32,075 bases of DNA from a virus. Positions 1-5,069 of the stretch are shown here, one piece after another (within the stretch, counting starts at the first letter, position 1; the number at the start of each line of letters is the position of its first letter). The stretch spans positions 5,660-37,734 of the IMG/VR virus record IMGVR_UViG_3300030116_000252; one strand, given 5' to 3'. The notes beneath the pieces were generated by a model. The model worked only from the letters and a program-made list of their open reading frames with translations. It did not search any database and was not told where the DNA came from. The position numbers and the translations under genes were made by a program.

Positions 1-204
1 AAGTCTTGTTGGTCTTCCCTTTGAGTCCCTTTCCGGTCCTCGCATTCCCCCCATCCTTGCTAGAAAGCTTGCTCTTCTTGGGTTGTCCCCTGACTTTACT
101 GGAGCTTTTAGAGTTCCTCCCTTGTAGCTTGCTCGACCTTTTGCGTTCAAGCCGCCCTTCGGATTCTTCCCTTCTTTCCTTGTCCAAGCTGGAGTTTTCG
201 GCAT
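1..204 (-). CDS. DUF6321-like basic protein, C-terminus cut by window edge
   Basis: The gene reads leftward off the window at base 1, so 68 residues are visible and the C-terminus is missing. It begins MPKTPAWTRKEGKNPKGG and continues through an SGDNPRR motif (residues 38-44) and MGGMRGPE (51-58). From memory this matches the DUF6321 family, small Lys/Arg-rich proteins common in marine phages and of unknown function. The start at 204 has a good ribosome-binding site (AAGGAG, 7 bases upstream). It lies downstream of terS on the same strand, in what would be the packaging operon if the genome is circular. Another frame is also open across this stretch (from 283), but it has no family resemblance that I recognise. 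Family assignment is recall and has not been searched. Confidence 0.75.
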   Translation of the reverse strand, partial: MPKTPAWTRKEGKNPKGGLNAKGRASYKGGTLKAPVKSGDNPRRASFLARMGGMRGPERDSKGRPTRL

Positions 205-396
205 TTTTTCTCCTTCTCAATATATTAGACATTAACACAGCAACACGCATAATCAATCCCTTAAAATTAGTAAATATTTTCATCGAGCTTTTTTCTCCAT
301 AAATGTTAGTGAACTATCCCTTGCTCGTGCCAAACACCAGTTTTTGACCCCCCCTGTGTTTGTCACAGCTCTAGTTCAGCAGACTGCCCTAGCTTT

Positions 397-774
397 TCAC
401 GTGAGGTCTATGCTAACTTTGATGTTTCCTGCCACACTATGCATGACCTTATCTACTGCTTTGTATCCAGCCCTATCCAGTAAATCTTTACTTGCTTCCA
501 ATTGCACATACTCTGATTTAGCATTGCTACTTAGCTTTACTATACTTTGTAGTGCTTTCGTAGCATTCAGTCCTATATTCTCAGCTATCGTACTCATCAT
601 ATACTGTTGCACATGTGGTAGCTTCAAAGTCTTGCTAGCAGTAACTCTGCCAGCTTCACCTTCACTATATCCAGCATCTTTACTTGCATCTTTTATACTA
701 CATCCTTTTGCTACTAACGTATCAACTAGCTTCTTCTGCTTTGCAGTTAGCTTGTTACCTGTAAGTTCACTCAT
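397..774 (-). CDS. terS: Terminase small subunit
   Basis: The 125-residue protein has the layout of phage small terminase subunits, which recognise the packaging site on phage DNA and recruit the large subunit. An N-terminal helix-turn-helix region (about residues 10-45, LTAKQKKLVDTLVAKG followed by DASKDAGYSEG) resembles the terminase small-subunit DNA-binding domain. The C-terminal half has the QLEASKDLLDRAGY pattern often seen in these proteins. The start at 774 follows AGGAAAGGCA. The large subunit lies at 30163-31689 on the same strand at the other end of the window, so the pair is contiguous only if the genome is circular. It is the first gene of the minus-strand arm and faces the divergent regulatory region. 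Confidence 0.8.
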   Translation of the reverse strand: MSELTGNKLTAKQKKLVDTLVAKGCSIKDASKDAGYSEGEAGRVTASKTLKLPHVQQYMMSTIAENIGLNATKALQSIVKLSSNAKSEYVQLEASKDLLDRAGYKAVDKVMHSVAGNIKVSIDLT

Positions 775-793
775 TGCCTTTCCTTTCCTTGTA

Positions 794-824
794 ATTCTAT
801 GCTTACTTTCGTAAGCATTGTCAA
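794..824 (-). promoter_or_regulatory. Candidate terS promoter with palindrome in the spacer
   Basis: On the minus strand a perfect -35 hexamer TTGACA (824-819) is followed after 19 bp by TAGAAT (799-794), a 5/6 match to the -10 consensus. The spacing is 2 bp longer than ideal; a hexamer at the ideal 17 bp would be only CATAGA. The spacer is filled by the perfect inverted repeat ATGCTTAC-GAAA-GTAAGCAT (818-799). It may be an operator within the promoter or, if transcription starts further upstream, a GAAA-capped hairpin in the terS leader. terS starts at 774. This is a sequence prediction only. Confidence 0.5.
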
Positions 825-836
825 TATCTTAATTTC

Positions 837-868
837 ACTAACTGACACTACTAACTCTACTAACTAAC
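837..868. repeat. Three ACTAACT direct repeats
   Basis: The heptamer ACTAACT occurs at 837-843, 850-856 and 859-865, and the last copy runs on as ACTAACTAAC. Start-to-start spacings are 13 and 9 bp. It lies upstream of the candidate terS promoter. Short iterons like these can be protein-binding sites, but the spacing is irregular and no function can be assigned. Confidence 0.45.
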
Positions 869-959
869 GATAGTTCCGACACTTCTTGTAGTGTATTTGC
901 CTTATCTTCTTTCTGTTTTGTGCAAAATGCTAGTCATAATTGCATTGCCGTTCAAAGAT

Positions 960-1046
960 ATACCCTTTGGCAAATACTAATTTCCCCTTGCCTGTCGGCA
1001 ATTCCTCGCGCATCAAATTAGCATTTGTATCTTTGCCCTATGGCAA
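960..1046. promoter_or_regulatory. Array of TTGCC-N4-GGCAA palindromes, likely operators
   Basis: Two perfect 5-bp inverted repeats with identical 4-bp spacers are present: TTGCC-TGTC-GGCAA at 988-1001 and TTGCC-CTAT-GGCAA at 1033-1046. A degenerate third copy, ATACC-CTTT-GGCAA, lies at 960-973, and half-sites TTGCC occur at 897-901 and 945-949. All lie within about 200 bp upstream of the first plus-strand gene. Identical arm sequence and spacing with different centres are typical of sites for a dimeric repressor or activator. The three small HTH proteins of the plus arm are candidate ligands, which is inference. Confidence 0.6.
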
Positions 1047-1092
1047 TGCCCTTCTGCCGTCACATTTTAGCAAAAACAGAAAGGAATATAAA

Positions 1093-1509
1093 ATGTCAAA
1101 TACTAAACTACAAGAAGCTTACGGAACAATCATTGATTTCTACAAAGATACATATCAAAGAGAATACGTAGCGAACAAACTACTTGAAAATGTCAACTAC
1201 TCTATAACCAAGACAAAAGAAAACTTGGACAAGAAACAAACAGAATGGTTGAACGAGTATGAGAATTGTGAACATACAGGACAATCAACTGAAAAGCTTG
1301 GACAACTAGAAAGAGTTTGTCATCAGTACATACCTCAAAACCTTGAGAATCTTACTGATACAAAGACTGCTATTGAAAAAGCAATGGCATCTCTTGGCAT
1401 CAACCAAAAGGTCACAAAGACTCTTGATAATCATATCGACCCAAGAAAGCTTATCAATCAGCGACCTGACACAGCAAACAAGCAGAAGTCAACAAAGGTT
1501 GTCGTTTAG
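1093..1509 (+). CDS. First early gene, helical/coiled-coil protein of unknown function
   Basis: This encodes 138 residues starting MSNTKLQEAYG. The start at 1093 is chosen because GAAAGGAATATAAA stands directly upstream; longer in-frame starts would run through the palindromic operator array. The protein is charged and probably all-helical, with long amphipathic stretches (about residues 15-60 and 75-110), and shows no signal peptide, membrane segment or motif that I recognise. It stands alone between the operator array and a rho-independent terminator at 1570-1604, so it is probably its own transcription unit. First-position, separately regulated phage genes often encode takeover or regulatory factors, but nothing in the sequence proves that here. 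Confidence 0.75.
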   Translation: MSNTKLQEAYGTIIDFYKDTYQREYVANKLLENVNYSITKTKENLDKKQTEWLNEYENCEHTGQSTEKLGQLERVCHQYIPQNLENLTDTKTAIEKAMASLGINQKVTKTLDNHIDPRKLINQRPDTANKQKSTKVVV

Positions 1510-1569
1510 ACAGCCTTACTTCCTGAGCATGAAGTAAAACTGCTCAACTAGCTGCGCCAAAAAACAAAC

Positions 1570-1604
1570 GCTGGCATACACTTTGTGCCAGCTTATTATT
1601 TTTT
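1570..1604 (+). terminator. Rho-independent terminator after the first early gene
   Basis: A perfect 7-bp stem, GCTGGCA (1570-1576) with TGCCAGC (1586-1592), encloses a 9-base loop and is followed by TTATTATTTTTT. This is the clearest intrinsic terminator in the window. It separates the 1093-1509 gene from the rest of the plus arm, so the downstream genes need their own promoter or antitermination. Confidence 0.85.
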
Positions 1605-1819
1605 GGCGGTTATCTGCGTGCTAGTCGCACGTAAATTTGCTTGTTTAACTAGTTTGCTACGCAAACGAATACATACTTGGTCAAGCTGCACAACGTCACA
1701 AACCCTTCAAGGTGGGGGGGGAATGACGAGAGAGTGGAGTTCAAGTTTGGAACTACGTGGCTGTAACTTGCAGAAGTTTTTGTACAGATTCAGTCGCTAC
1801 AAATTTAATGGAGAACACA
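1605..1819. other. Intergenic stretch, small hairpins and a G8 tract, no clear gene
   Basis: No convincing gene lies between the terminator and the first small membrane-protein gene. It contains two short perfect hairpins, CGTGC-TAGTC-GCACG around 1617-1631 and GTTTGC-TAC-GCAAAC at 1652-1666, and an 8-base G run at 1714-1721, striking in so AT-rich a genome. AGTTC-N7-GAACT around 1739-1755 is another small inverted repeat. Transcription of the downstream genes probably begins here, but no strong -35/-10 pair stands out. I looked for a tRNA and saw no acceptable cloverleaf. Confidence 0.5.
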
Positions 1820-1906
1820 ATGATTTTTGAATTAACAATTGGATTTATTCTAGCTTACGCAGTTGGAATGATTTTCTTTCAATGGATACTGTGGAGGAAT
1901 CAATGA
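1820..1906 (+). CDS. 28-residue single-span membrane protein
   Basis: The 28 codons read MIFELTIGFILAYAVGMIFF followed by QWILWRNQ. Nearly the whole peptide is one hydrophobic span (residues 5-24) with a positively charged C-terminal end. The start follows a Shine-Dalgarno-like TGGAGAACACA. Its stop overlaps the start of the next tiny gene in an ATGA arrangement, which implies translational coupling and supports both as real genes. The function is unknown. One-span peptides of this kind are frequent in marine phage early regions. Confidence 0.65.
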   Translation: MIFELTIGFILAYAVGMIFFQWILWRNQ

Positions 1907-1977
1907 ACACGTTAGAAGACATTGTTGGAGTAGTATTTATATTCGCAGGTTTAACTGTATTACTAATGATAACATAG
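1903..1977 (+). CDS. 24-residue membrane peptide
   Basis: The 24 codons read MNTLEDIVGVVFIFAGLTVL followed by LMIT, with a hydrophobic span from about residue 7 to the end and an acidic N-terminus. The start overlaps the previous stop (ATGA), and GTGGAGGAATCA upstream gives a strong ribosome-binding site. Its stop lies just before the AGGAGAAAG leader of the next gene, so the tiny genes are packed as in an operon. No family is assigned. It is probably an inner-membrane peptide. Confidence 0.65.
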   Translation: MNTLEDIVGVVFIFAGLTVLLMIT

Positions 1978-1986
1978 GAGAAAGTA

Positions 1987-2265
1987 ATGGAACAGAATCA
2001 AGTATTCAAATTGAATGATGATGAAGTGTTTATCTTAGATAGAAGTCAAAGCAAACGTATTGCACAGCTAAAGATAGACAGAAACATAGAGATATATTCA
2101 GCAGTCAAAGGCAAGTACAAAGTTGTAGAATGGGAACATCAGTATTGTAATCGAAAATACTTTGATAGTCTATCTGATGCTATTCAATACTGCATGGATA
2201 TCAAAAGAATTTATGACAGAACCAAACTAAAGTACAGTCATAAATATGGTGGAGTAAGTATGTAG
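1987..2265 (+). CDS. Conserved-looking small protein, unknown function
   Basis: The 92-residue soluble protein begins MEQNQVFKLNDDEVFILDRS. The first half looks like short beta strands (FKLNDDEVFIL, QLKIDRNIEIYSA) and the second half has aromatic and basic residues with two cysteines (in HQYCNRKYF and AIQYCMDI). No known motif is visible. GGAGAAAGTA sits directly before the ATG and belongs to a leader type shared with several other early genes. The stop codon overlaps a 10-bp perfect hairpin stem. The function is unknown. Confidence 0.75.
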   Translation: MEQNQVFKLNDDEVFILDRSQSKRIAQLKIDRNIEIYSAVKGKYKVVEWEHQYCNRKYFDSLSDAIQYCMDIKRIYDRTKLKYSHKYGGVSM

Positions 2266-2294
2266 GTAAATAACTAGTGTATTAATTTACCTAC
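2262..2294 (+). other. 10-bp perfect stem-loop over a stop codon
   Basis: GTAGGTAAAT (2262-2271) and ATTTACCTAC (2285-2294) form a perfect 10-bp stem with a 13-base loop. The stem includes the TAG stop of the upstream gene. No U-tract follows on either strand, so it is not a standard terminator. It may protect the 3' end of the upstream message, act as a processing site, or be a palindromic DNA site. Confidence 0.6.
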
Positions 2295-2343
2295 GAGTTG
2301 CAGAGCATAATAATTTATAGTAAACTAAACATGGAGAAAGCAA

Positions 2344-2634
2344 ATGTTCGGAAGACAATATCCTATTTGGAATAAAGTTACAGCTTGTATCTACAAGAGT
2401 AGTAAGAGCTATGGCGTAAAGAATACTGGTGAAGTTAATGTTCTCGTTGGCACATCGAGAAGCAACAGTCATCACTTCGTTACACATGTAACAACAGTTC
2501 GCAATCATAGTAATGGTGACAAAGAGTTTCGATTTTATTTGAATCGTCAACTGTTGAAGTGTGCAATCCTTCCCAAAGATAAGTATGAGTTAGAGTTTAG
2601 GGAAGTTCAATCAATCCAAGATAATTATATATAA
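2344..2634 (+). CDS. Small early protein of unknown function
   Basis: The 96 residues start MFGRQYPIWNKVTACIYKSS. The sequence is rich in beta-type segments (EVNVLVGTS, HHFVTHVTTVRNH, EFRFYLNRQLLKCAILP) and ends with acidic residues. No catalytic motif is visible and I do not recognise a family. It starts after GGAGAAAGCAA, one of the recurrent early leaders, and this leader is complementary at 10 of 11 positions to the loop of the RNA element at 7287-7381. The next gene starts 10 bases after its stop. Confidence 0.7.
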   Translation: MFGRQYPIWNKVTACIYKSSKSYGVKNTGEVNVLVGTSRSNSHHFVTHVTTVRNHSNGDKEFRFYLNRQLLKCAILPKDKYELEFREVQSIQDNYI

Positions 2635-2644
2635 GGAGTAAATC

Positions 2645-3031
2645 ATGGAACTAAAATCAGGTATATCATCTATCAATGATAGATTCAGTAGTCAACAAGA
2701 CAAGATTATTGAACATCTTCAACGCTTCGGCAGCATCTCACCTAAAGAAGCACTCAAGTATTATGGGTCTATGCGACTCTCTGCTCATATCTTCAACCTT
2801 AAACAAAATGGTTGGAACATTGTAACTACAATGAAACAAAGTGGCAATATGACCTGGGCAGAGTATTGGCTAGAAGAAAGATTCAGGAGAGAACATAAAC
2901 TAACTACTGACTTCAACCTAGCTAACAGCGGTGCAGAGTTGCCGCTACCAAAAGCTTTCTTCAAACAAGAAAGAGAACACTATGAAAATATCAGTAACGA
3001 CCCACACGAATGGGCAGAGGAGGGACACTAA
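2645..3031 (+). CDS. Helix-turn-helix domain protein (HTH_39-like)
   Basis: The 128-residue protein carries an N-terminal winged-helix segment at about residues 15-62 with the pattern QQDKIIEHLQRFGSISPKEA, then YYGSMRLSAHIFNLKQNGW. This pattern (one helix, 'SI(S/T)P.EA', then 'MRL.A.I..L...G') is characteristic of the HTH_39 type seen in many phage proteins. The C-terminal half is charged and unassigned. It probably binds DNA and may act in early gene control. An AAGGAG site precedes the start, and the next gene begins within a strong GAGGAGGGA site at this gene's end. No target can be deduced. Confidence 0.7.
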   Translation: MELKSGISSINDRFSSQQDKIIEHLQRFGSISPKEALKYYGSMRLSAHIFNLKQNGWNIVTTMKQSGNMTWAEYWLEERFRREHKLTTDFNLANSGAELPLPKAFFKQEREHYENISNDPHEWAEEGH

Positions 3032-3032
3032 C

Positions 3033-3374
3033 ATGACCAATGAAATCAAGAATGATTACACAGCAGTAAACGGAAGAGTCGCAAGACTTGAAGATGTATT
3101 ACGCAAAGACTATGAACGCTACCGCGACATGGCAAAAGATGAAGCACGATTCCCAGTCTTTATGAATCGACAAAAGTTTCAGAACGTAGCTGATGCTATT
3201 GAACGTATTGTAGATTGTTTTGATTTTGTAGATGATGTTCGTAATGAAGAGAATCTACCAGATGTAAATGTATCTAAACTAAATGGTAAACATTATTCGG
3301 AACAAGGTGAACCAATTGATGTAAATAGTATGCGAACAATTTATTATGGAGATAATAATGGTAGTAAAGATTAG
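3033..3374 (+). CDS. Acidic helical protein, unknown function
   Basis: The 113 residues start MTNEIKNDYTAVNGRVARLE. The start at 3033 is chosen for the strong GAGGAGGGA site 9 bases upstream; an in-frame start at 2931 would overlap the previous gene by 101 bases. The middle (about residues 15-75) looks helical, with an acidic run DCFDFVDDVRNEENLPDVN. There is no recognisable motif. The 3' end overlaps the next gene by 17 bases. Confidence 0.7.
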   Translation: MTNEIKNDYTAVNGRVARLEDVLRKDYERYRDMAKDEARFPVFMNRQKFQNVADAIERIVDCFDFVDDVRNEENLPDVNVSKLNGKHYSEQGEPIDVNSMRTIYYGDNNGSKD

Positions 3375-3603
3375 ATATCAAGATTTACCAGAACGTTTGA
3401 AACAAGAAAAGAGGTGGAATGTAAGAATGAGTAATGCAATCAATGACAGAATCAAAGATACTATCAACGATAAACTAGACGACATGAAAGTATCTGAGTT
3501 ACAATCAATGGTTGAAACATTAGGAATGAACTCAATAGTTCTTGATGATTTCTTGCGAGATGTAGCACAACAAATGTATGAGAAGTTAGAAACTCATATC
3601 TAA
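3358..3603 (+). CDS. Small helical protein, unknown function
   Basis: The 81 residues start at ATG 3358, with GGAG six bases upstream. A second in-frame start at about 3427 (MSNAINDRIKDTIND) is possible and would give a 58-residue protein without overlap. The protein is predicted mostly helical, with LDDMKVSELQSMVETLGM and LDDFLRDVAQQMYEKLE amphipathic. No family is recognised. A GC-rich stem-loop follows immediately at 3611-3631, and the next gene is in another frame after 49 bases. Confidence 0.65.
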   Translation: MVVKIRYQDLPERLKQEKRWNVRMSNAINDRIKDTINDKLDDMKVSELQSMVETLGMNSIVLDDFLRDVAQQMYEKLETHI

Positions 3604-3610
3604 AAAAAAT

Positions 3611-3631
3611 GGGTGGCTCAAAAGGCCACCC
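3611..3631 (-). terminator. Stem-loop oriented as a minus-strand terminator inside the plus arm
   Basis: GGGTGGC (3611-3617) pairs with GCCACCC (3625-3631) around a 7-base loop. Read on the minus strand the hairpin is followed by ATTTTTTTT, the layout of an intrinsic terminator for leftward transcription. On the plus strand it has no downstream U-tract. No minus-strand gene lies here, so it could stop antisense transcripts or act as a message-stabilising hairpin for the plus-strand gene ending at 3603. Confidence 0.55.
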
Positions 3632-3652
3632 AGTTACCATAAGGAATATAAT

Positions 3653-4042
3653 ATGATTACTAAAAACCAGATAAGAATATTATCAGGATTATACTTTTTA
3701 ATAAAGCAAAAAGAACAGAGGATAGTTTTATCCCATCACTTGCAAAAACAAATGCCTGATATGAAACAAGGTACATTGTCGACAACCTTGCAAGCACTCG
3801 AGCATAAACTAGGATTGATAATATCAATGCCTTGTGATGCTGTATTGGTAAGCTTGTATGGAAAAAACAAATCACCTAGTACAACAAGAAGATATTACAT
3901 TACCGCAAGTGGGAAAAGATTAGTCAATATGTATTTGCAAATCGTAAAACGAGATGGTAATAATGTTGATTATGAAAAGTTATCTTCAGCAGCTTACGCA
4001 GTTATCAGAACACCAGAACGTAGACTTACGCAAGGCTTTTAG
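3653..4042 (+). CDS. Winged-helix (MarR/PadR-like) DNA-binding protein
   Basis: The 129-residue protein reads MITKNQIRILSGLYFLIKQK at the start, followed by LSHHLQKQMPDMKQGTLSTT and LQALEHKLGLI. This is the recognition-helix layout of winged-helix regulators (about residues 5-60), followed by a 'wing' ending in RRYYITASGKRLVN (about 79-92), a pattern common in MarR and PadR type proteins. It probably acts as a transcription regulator. AAGGAATATAAT precedes the start, a leader also found before the 1093 gene. The 3' end overlaps the next HTH gene by 71 bases, unusually long for this compact genome. Confidence 0.6.
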   Translation: MITKNQIRILSGLYFLIKQKEQRIVLSHHLQKQMPDMKQGTLSTTLQALEHKLGLIISMPCDAVLVSLYGKNKSPSTTRRYYITASGKRLVNMYLQIVKRDGNNVDYEKLSSAAYAVIRTPERRLTQGF

Positions 4043-4163
4043 TTGGGCTGGATTATCAAAGACAACATACTATAGACAGCTAAAGGGAACGGAGTTAAGA
4101 TTTGAAACTGCTATCAAAATTGAAAAGGCTATTGAACAACTTGCCACGCTTCAAAAAAAATAA
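3972..4163 (+). CDS. Cro/XRE-like helix-turn-helix protein
   Basis: The 63 residues start MKSYLQQLTQLSEHQNVDLR, followed by KAFSWAGLSKTTYYRQLKGT and ELRFETAIKIEKAIEQLATL. The segment from residue 18 to 55 matches the Cro/CI-type fold: helix, turn 'AGLSKTTYYR' as recognition helix, then 'ELR..TA.KI..AI'. Its length is that of a minimal Cro-type repressor. The start at 3972 lies inside the previous gene and has no strong ribosome-binding site, so coupling is possible; a start at 3954 is also open. It is the best single candidate for binding the palindromes upstream of 1093, but that is inference. Confidence 0.6.
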   Translation: MKSYLQQLTQLSEHQNVDLRKAFSWAGLSKTTYYRQLKGTELRFETAIKIEKAIEQLATLQKK

Positions 4164-4332
4164 AGGTTTCGAACAAAGAGCATCAGTGATTTGTGATGCA
4201 TGCAATAAAGAAGCGCAATACTTCGTTGTATCCCTCTATAAAAGCACAAAGATATGTATGACATGCTATGAGGAGGACACATGGTTAGCAAAAGTAAAGC
4301 AAAAGGAAGCTATCACGAAAGGTGGTTTCTAA
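4102..4332 (+). CDS. Small zinc-finger-like protein (two CxxC), uncertain start
   Basis: Two CxxC pairs, CDAC (about residues 32-35) and CMTC (about 52-55), suggest a single zinc ribbon. The whole frame gives 76 residues if translation starts at TTG 4102, which has GGAG seven bases upstream but overlaps the previous gene by 62 bases. A GTG at 4186 would give 48 residues, avoid that overlap and keep both CxxC pairs. Zinc ribbons of this size serve in nucleic-acid or protein contacts. The function is unknown. The stop overlaps the next gene by 52 bases, so this part of the arm is unusually overlapped. Confidence 0.5.
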   Translation: MKLLSKLKRLLNNLPRFKKNKGFEQRASVICDACNKEAQYFVVSLYKSTKICMTCYEEDTWLAKVKQKEAITKGGF

Positions 4333-4622
4333 AATTATTTAATAGTTTAGGTATACGTACAAAGAAACAACCACTATCGGGCAGTTTAGGTGGTGAGTAC
4401 AGAGGGGATTTGACTGTTAATGTAGCTGGTCAAGACTTAATTGTTGAGGTCAAATACAGAGATACCAGTCAATTCCCTAATGTATTTAATTTACTAGAAG
4501 ACAAAGATATTGCTGTATGTAAACGCAAGAAAGGTTCACCCAGATACTGCGTCATTATAAAAGATGAAGTATGGGAAAATGTTTTTGCGTATCTCATACG
4601 GCATGAAAACAACATTGATTAA
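4281..4622 (+). CDS. PDDEXK-fold nuclease, Holliday-junction-resolvase-like
   Basis: The 113-residue protein has the order of acidic residues of small PDDEXK endonucleases: an early Glu (E13, in GSYHERWF), the segment PLSGSLGGEYRGDL with D43, and IVEVKYR with E56 and K58. The layout resembles Hjc/Hje-type and phage resolvases, which cut branched DNA during recombination or before packaging. It starts after GAGGAGGACAC. Its position ahead of the exonuclease, annealing and SSB genes suits a recombination-dependent replication role. VRR-NUC-type or other structure-specific nucleases are alternatives; the substrate is inference. Confidence 0.65.
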   Translation: MVSKSKAKGSYHERWFLKLFNSLGIRTKKQPLSGSLGGEYRGDLTVNVAGQDLIVEVKYRDTSQFPNVFNLLEDKDIAVCKRKKGSPRYCVIIKDEVWENVFAYLIRHENNID

Positions 4623-4637
4623 CAACAGGAGTTCAAT

Positions 4638-5069
4638 ATGACAAACGTAACACAACAACTTATTTCTTACATTCAAATGATAAACGAACATCGAGAGCTC
4701 ACGAAAGAGCAATCAAAGTTTATGTTTGGTGTTATGAGTACATCAAATACAACACCAGTTTGTACTGGTAAACAGCTATGGTTTATGCAAGACCAAGCTA
4801 ACAAGGCATGGTATGGATTCATCAAAGCTAATCACATAGCAGAACACTCAGGGTTTGATATTACTATTGTTGATAATCTCAAACAAATACTTCAGCTATC
4901 TTGTGATATAAAAATGCCTATCCCTAAAAAGGAAGCACAAAAAATAATTGAACGGCTGCTTGAGTTCAATGAAACACGATTACCGGAGTTGATGAAACTT
5001 ATCGAGCAACACATACAACTAAAACTAAAGGAGTACGCAGAGCATGACAAAAAATCAGCCAAAAAATAA
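4638..5069 (+). CDS. Early protein of unknown function
   Basis: The 143-residue protein starts after AGGAGTTCAAT. A central segment, LTKEQSKFMFGVMSTSNTTP followed by VCTGKQLWFMQDQANKAW (residues 21-58), has the look of a compact helical motif with conserved aromatics. The C-terminal third is strongly helical and charged (EAQKIIERLLEFNETRLPEL). I do not recognise the family. It overlaps the next gene by 26 bases in the operon leading to the recombination module. Confidence 0.65.
   Translation: MTNVTQQLISYIQMINEHRELTKEQSKFMFGVMSTSNTTPVCTGKQLWFMQDQANKAWYGFIKANHIAEHSGFDITIVDNLKQILQLSCDIKMPIPKKEAQKIIERLLEFNETRLPELMKLIEQHIQLKLKEYAEHDKKSAKK

Larger units (their letters stand above)
775..1092. promoter_or_regulatory. 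Divergent intergenic regulatory region
   Basis: This 318-bp stretch separates the minus-strand terS gene from the first plus-strand gene and carries no convincing gene. It holds a promoter candidate for terS, short ACTAACT direct repeats and a set of TTGCC-N4-GGCAA palindromes, listed separately. An open frame from 940 continues into the gene at 1093, but its upstream part shows no ribosome-binding site and overlaps the palindromes, so I treat it as non-coding. I could not find a convincing -35/-10 pair for the plus-strand gene. CATAAT at 935-940 is the best -10 candidate, but it lacks a good -35. Confidence 0.7.

Noticed and set aside
344-814. 156-codon plus-strand frame over the small terminase gene
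   Set aside because: Antisense shadow of terS. Its translation is low-complexity Leu/Ser-rich, and terS has recognisable sequence.
940-1092. N-terminal extension of the first early gene
   Set aside because: The frame is open from 940, but there is no ribosome-binding site. It runs through palindromic operators, and a good site precedes ATG 1093.
1605-1819. Possible tRNA or CRISPR-like element in the early gap
   Set aside because: I tried T-arm-like segments (for example around 1739-1755 and 1788-1800) and found no consistent acceptor, anticodon and T arms. There is no spaced repeat array anywhere in the window.
1723-1830. 35-codon frame following the G8 run
   Set aside because: The G run is too close to the ATG to act as a normal ribosome-binding site, and the peptide resembles nothing. 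It also overlaps the better supported tiny gene at 1820.
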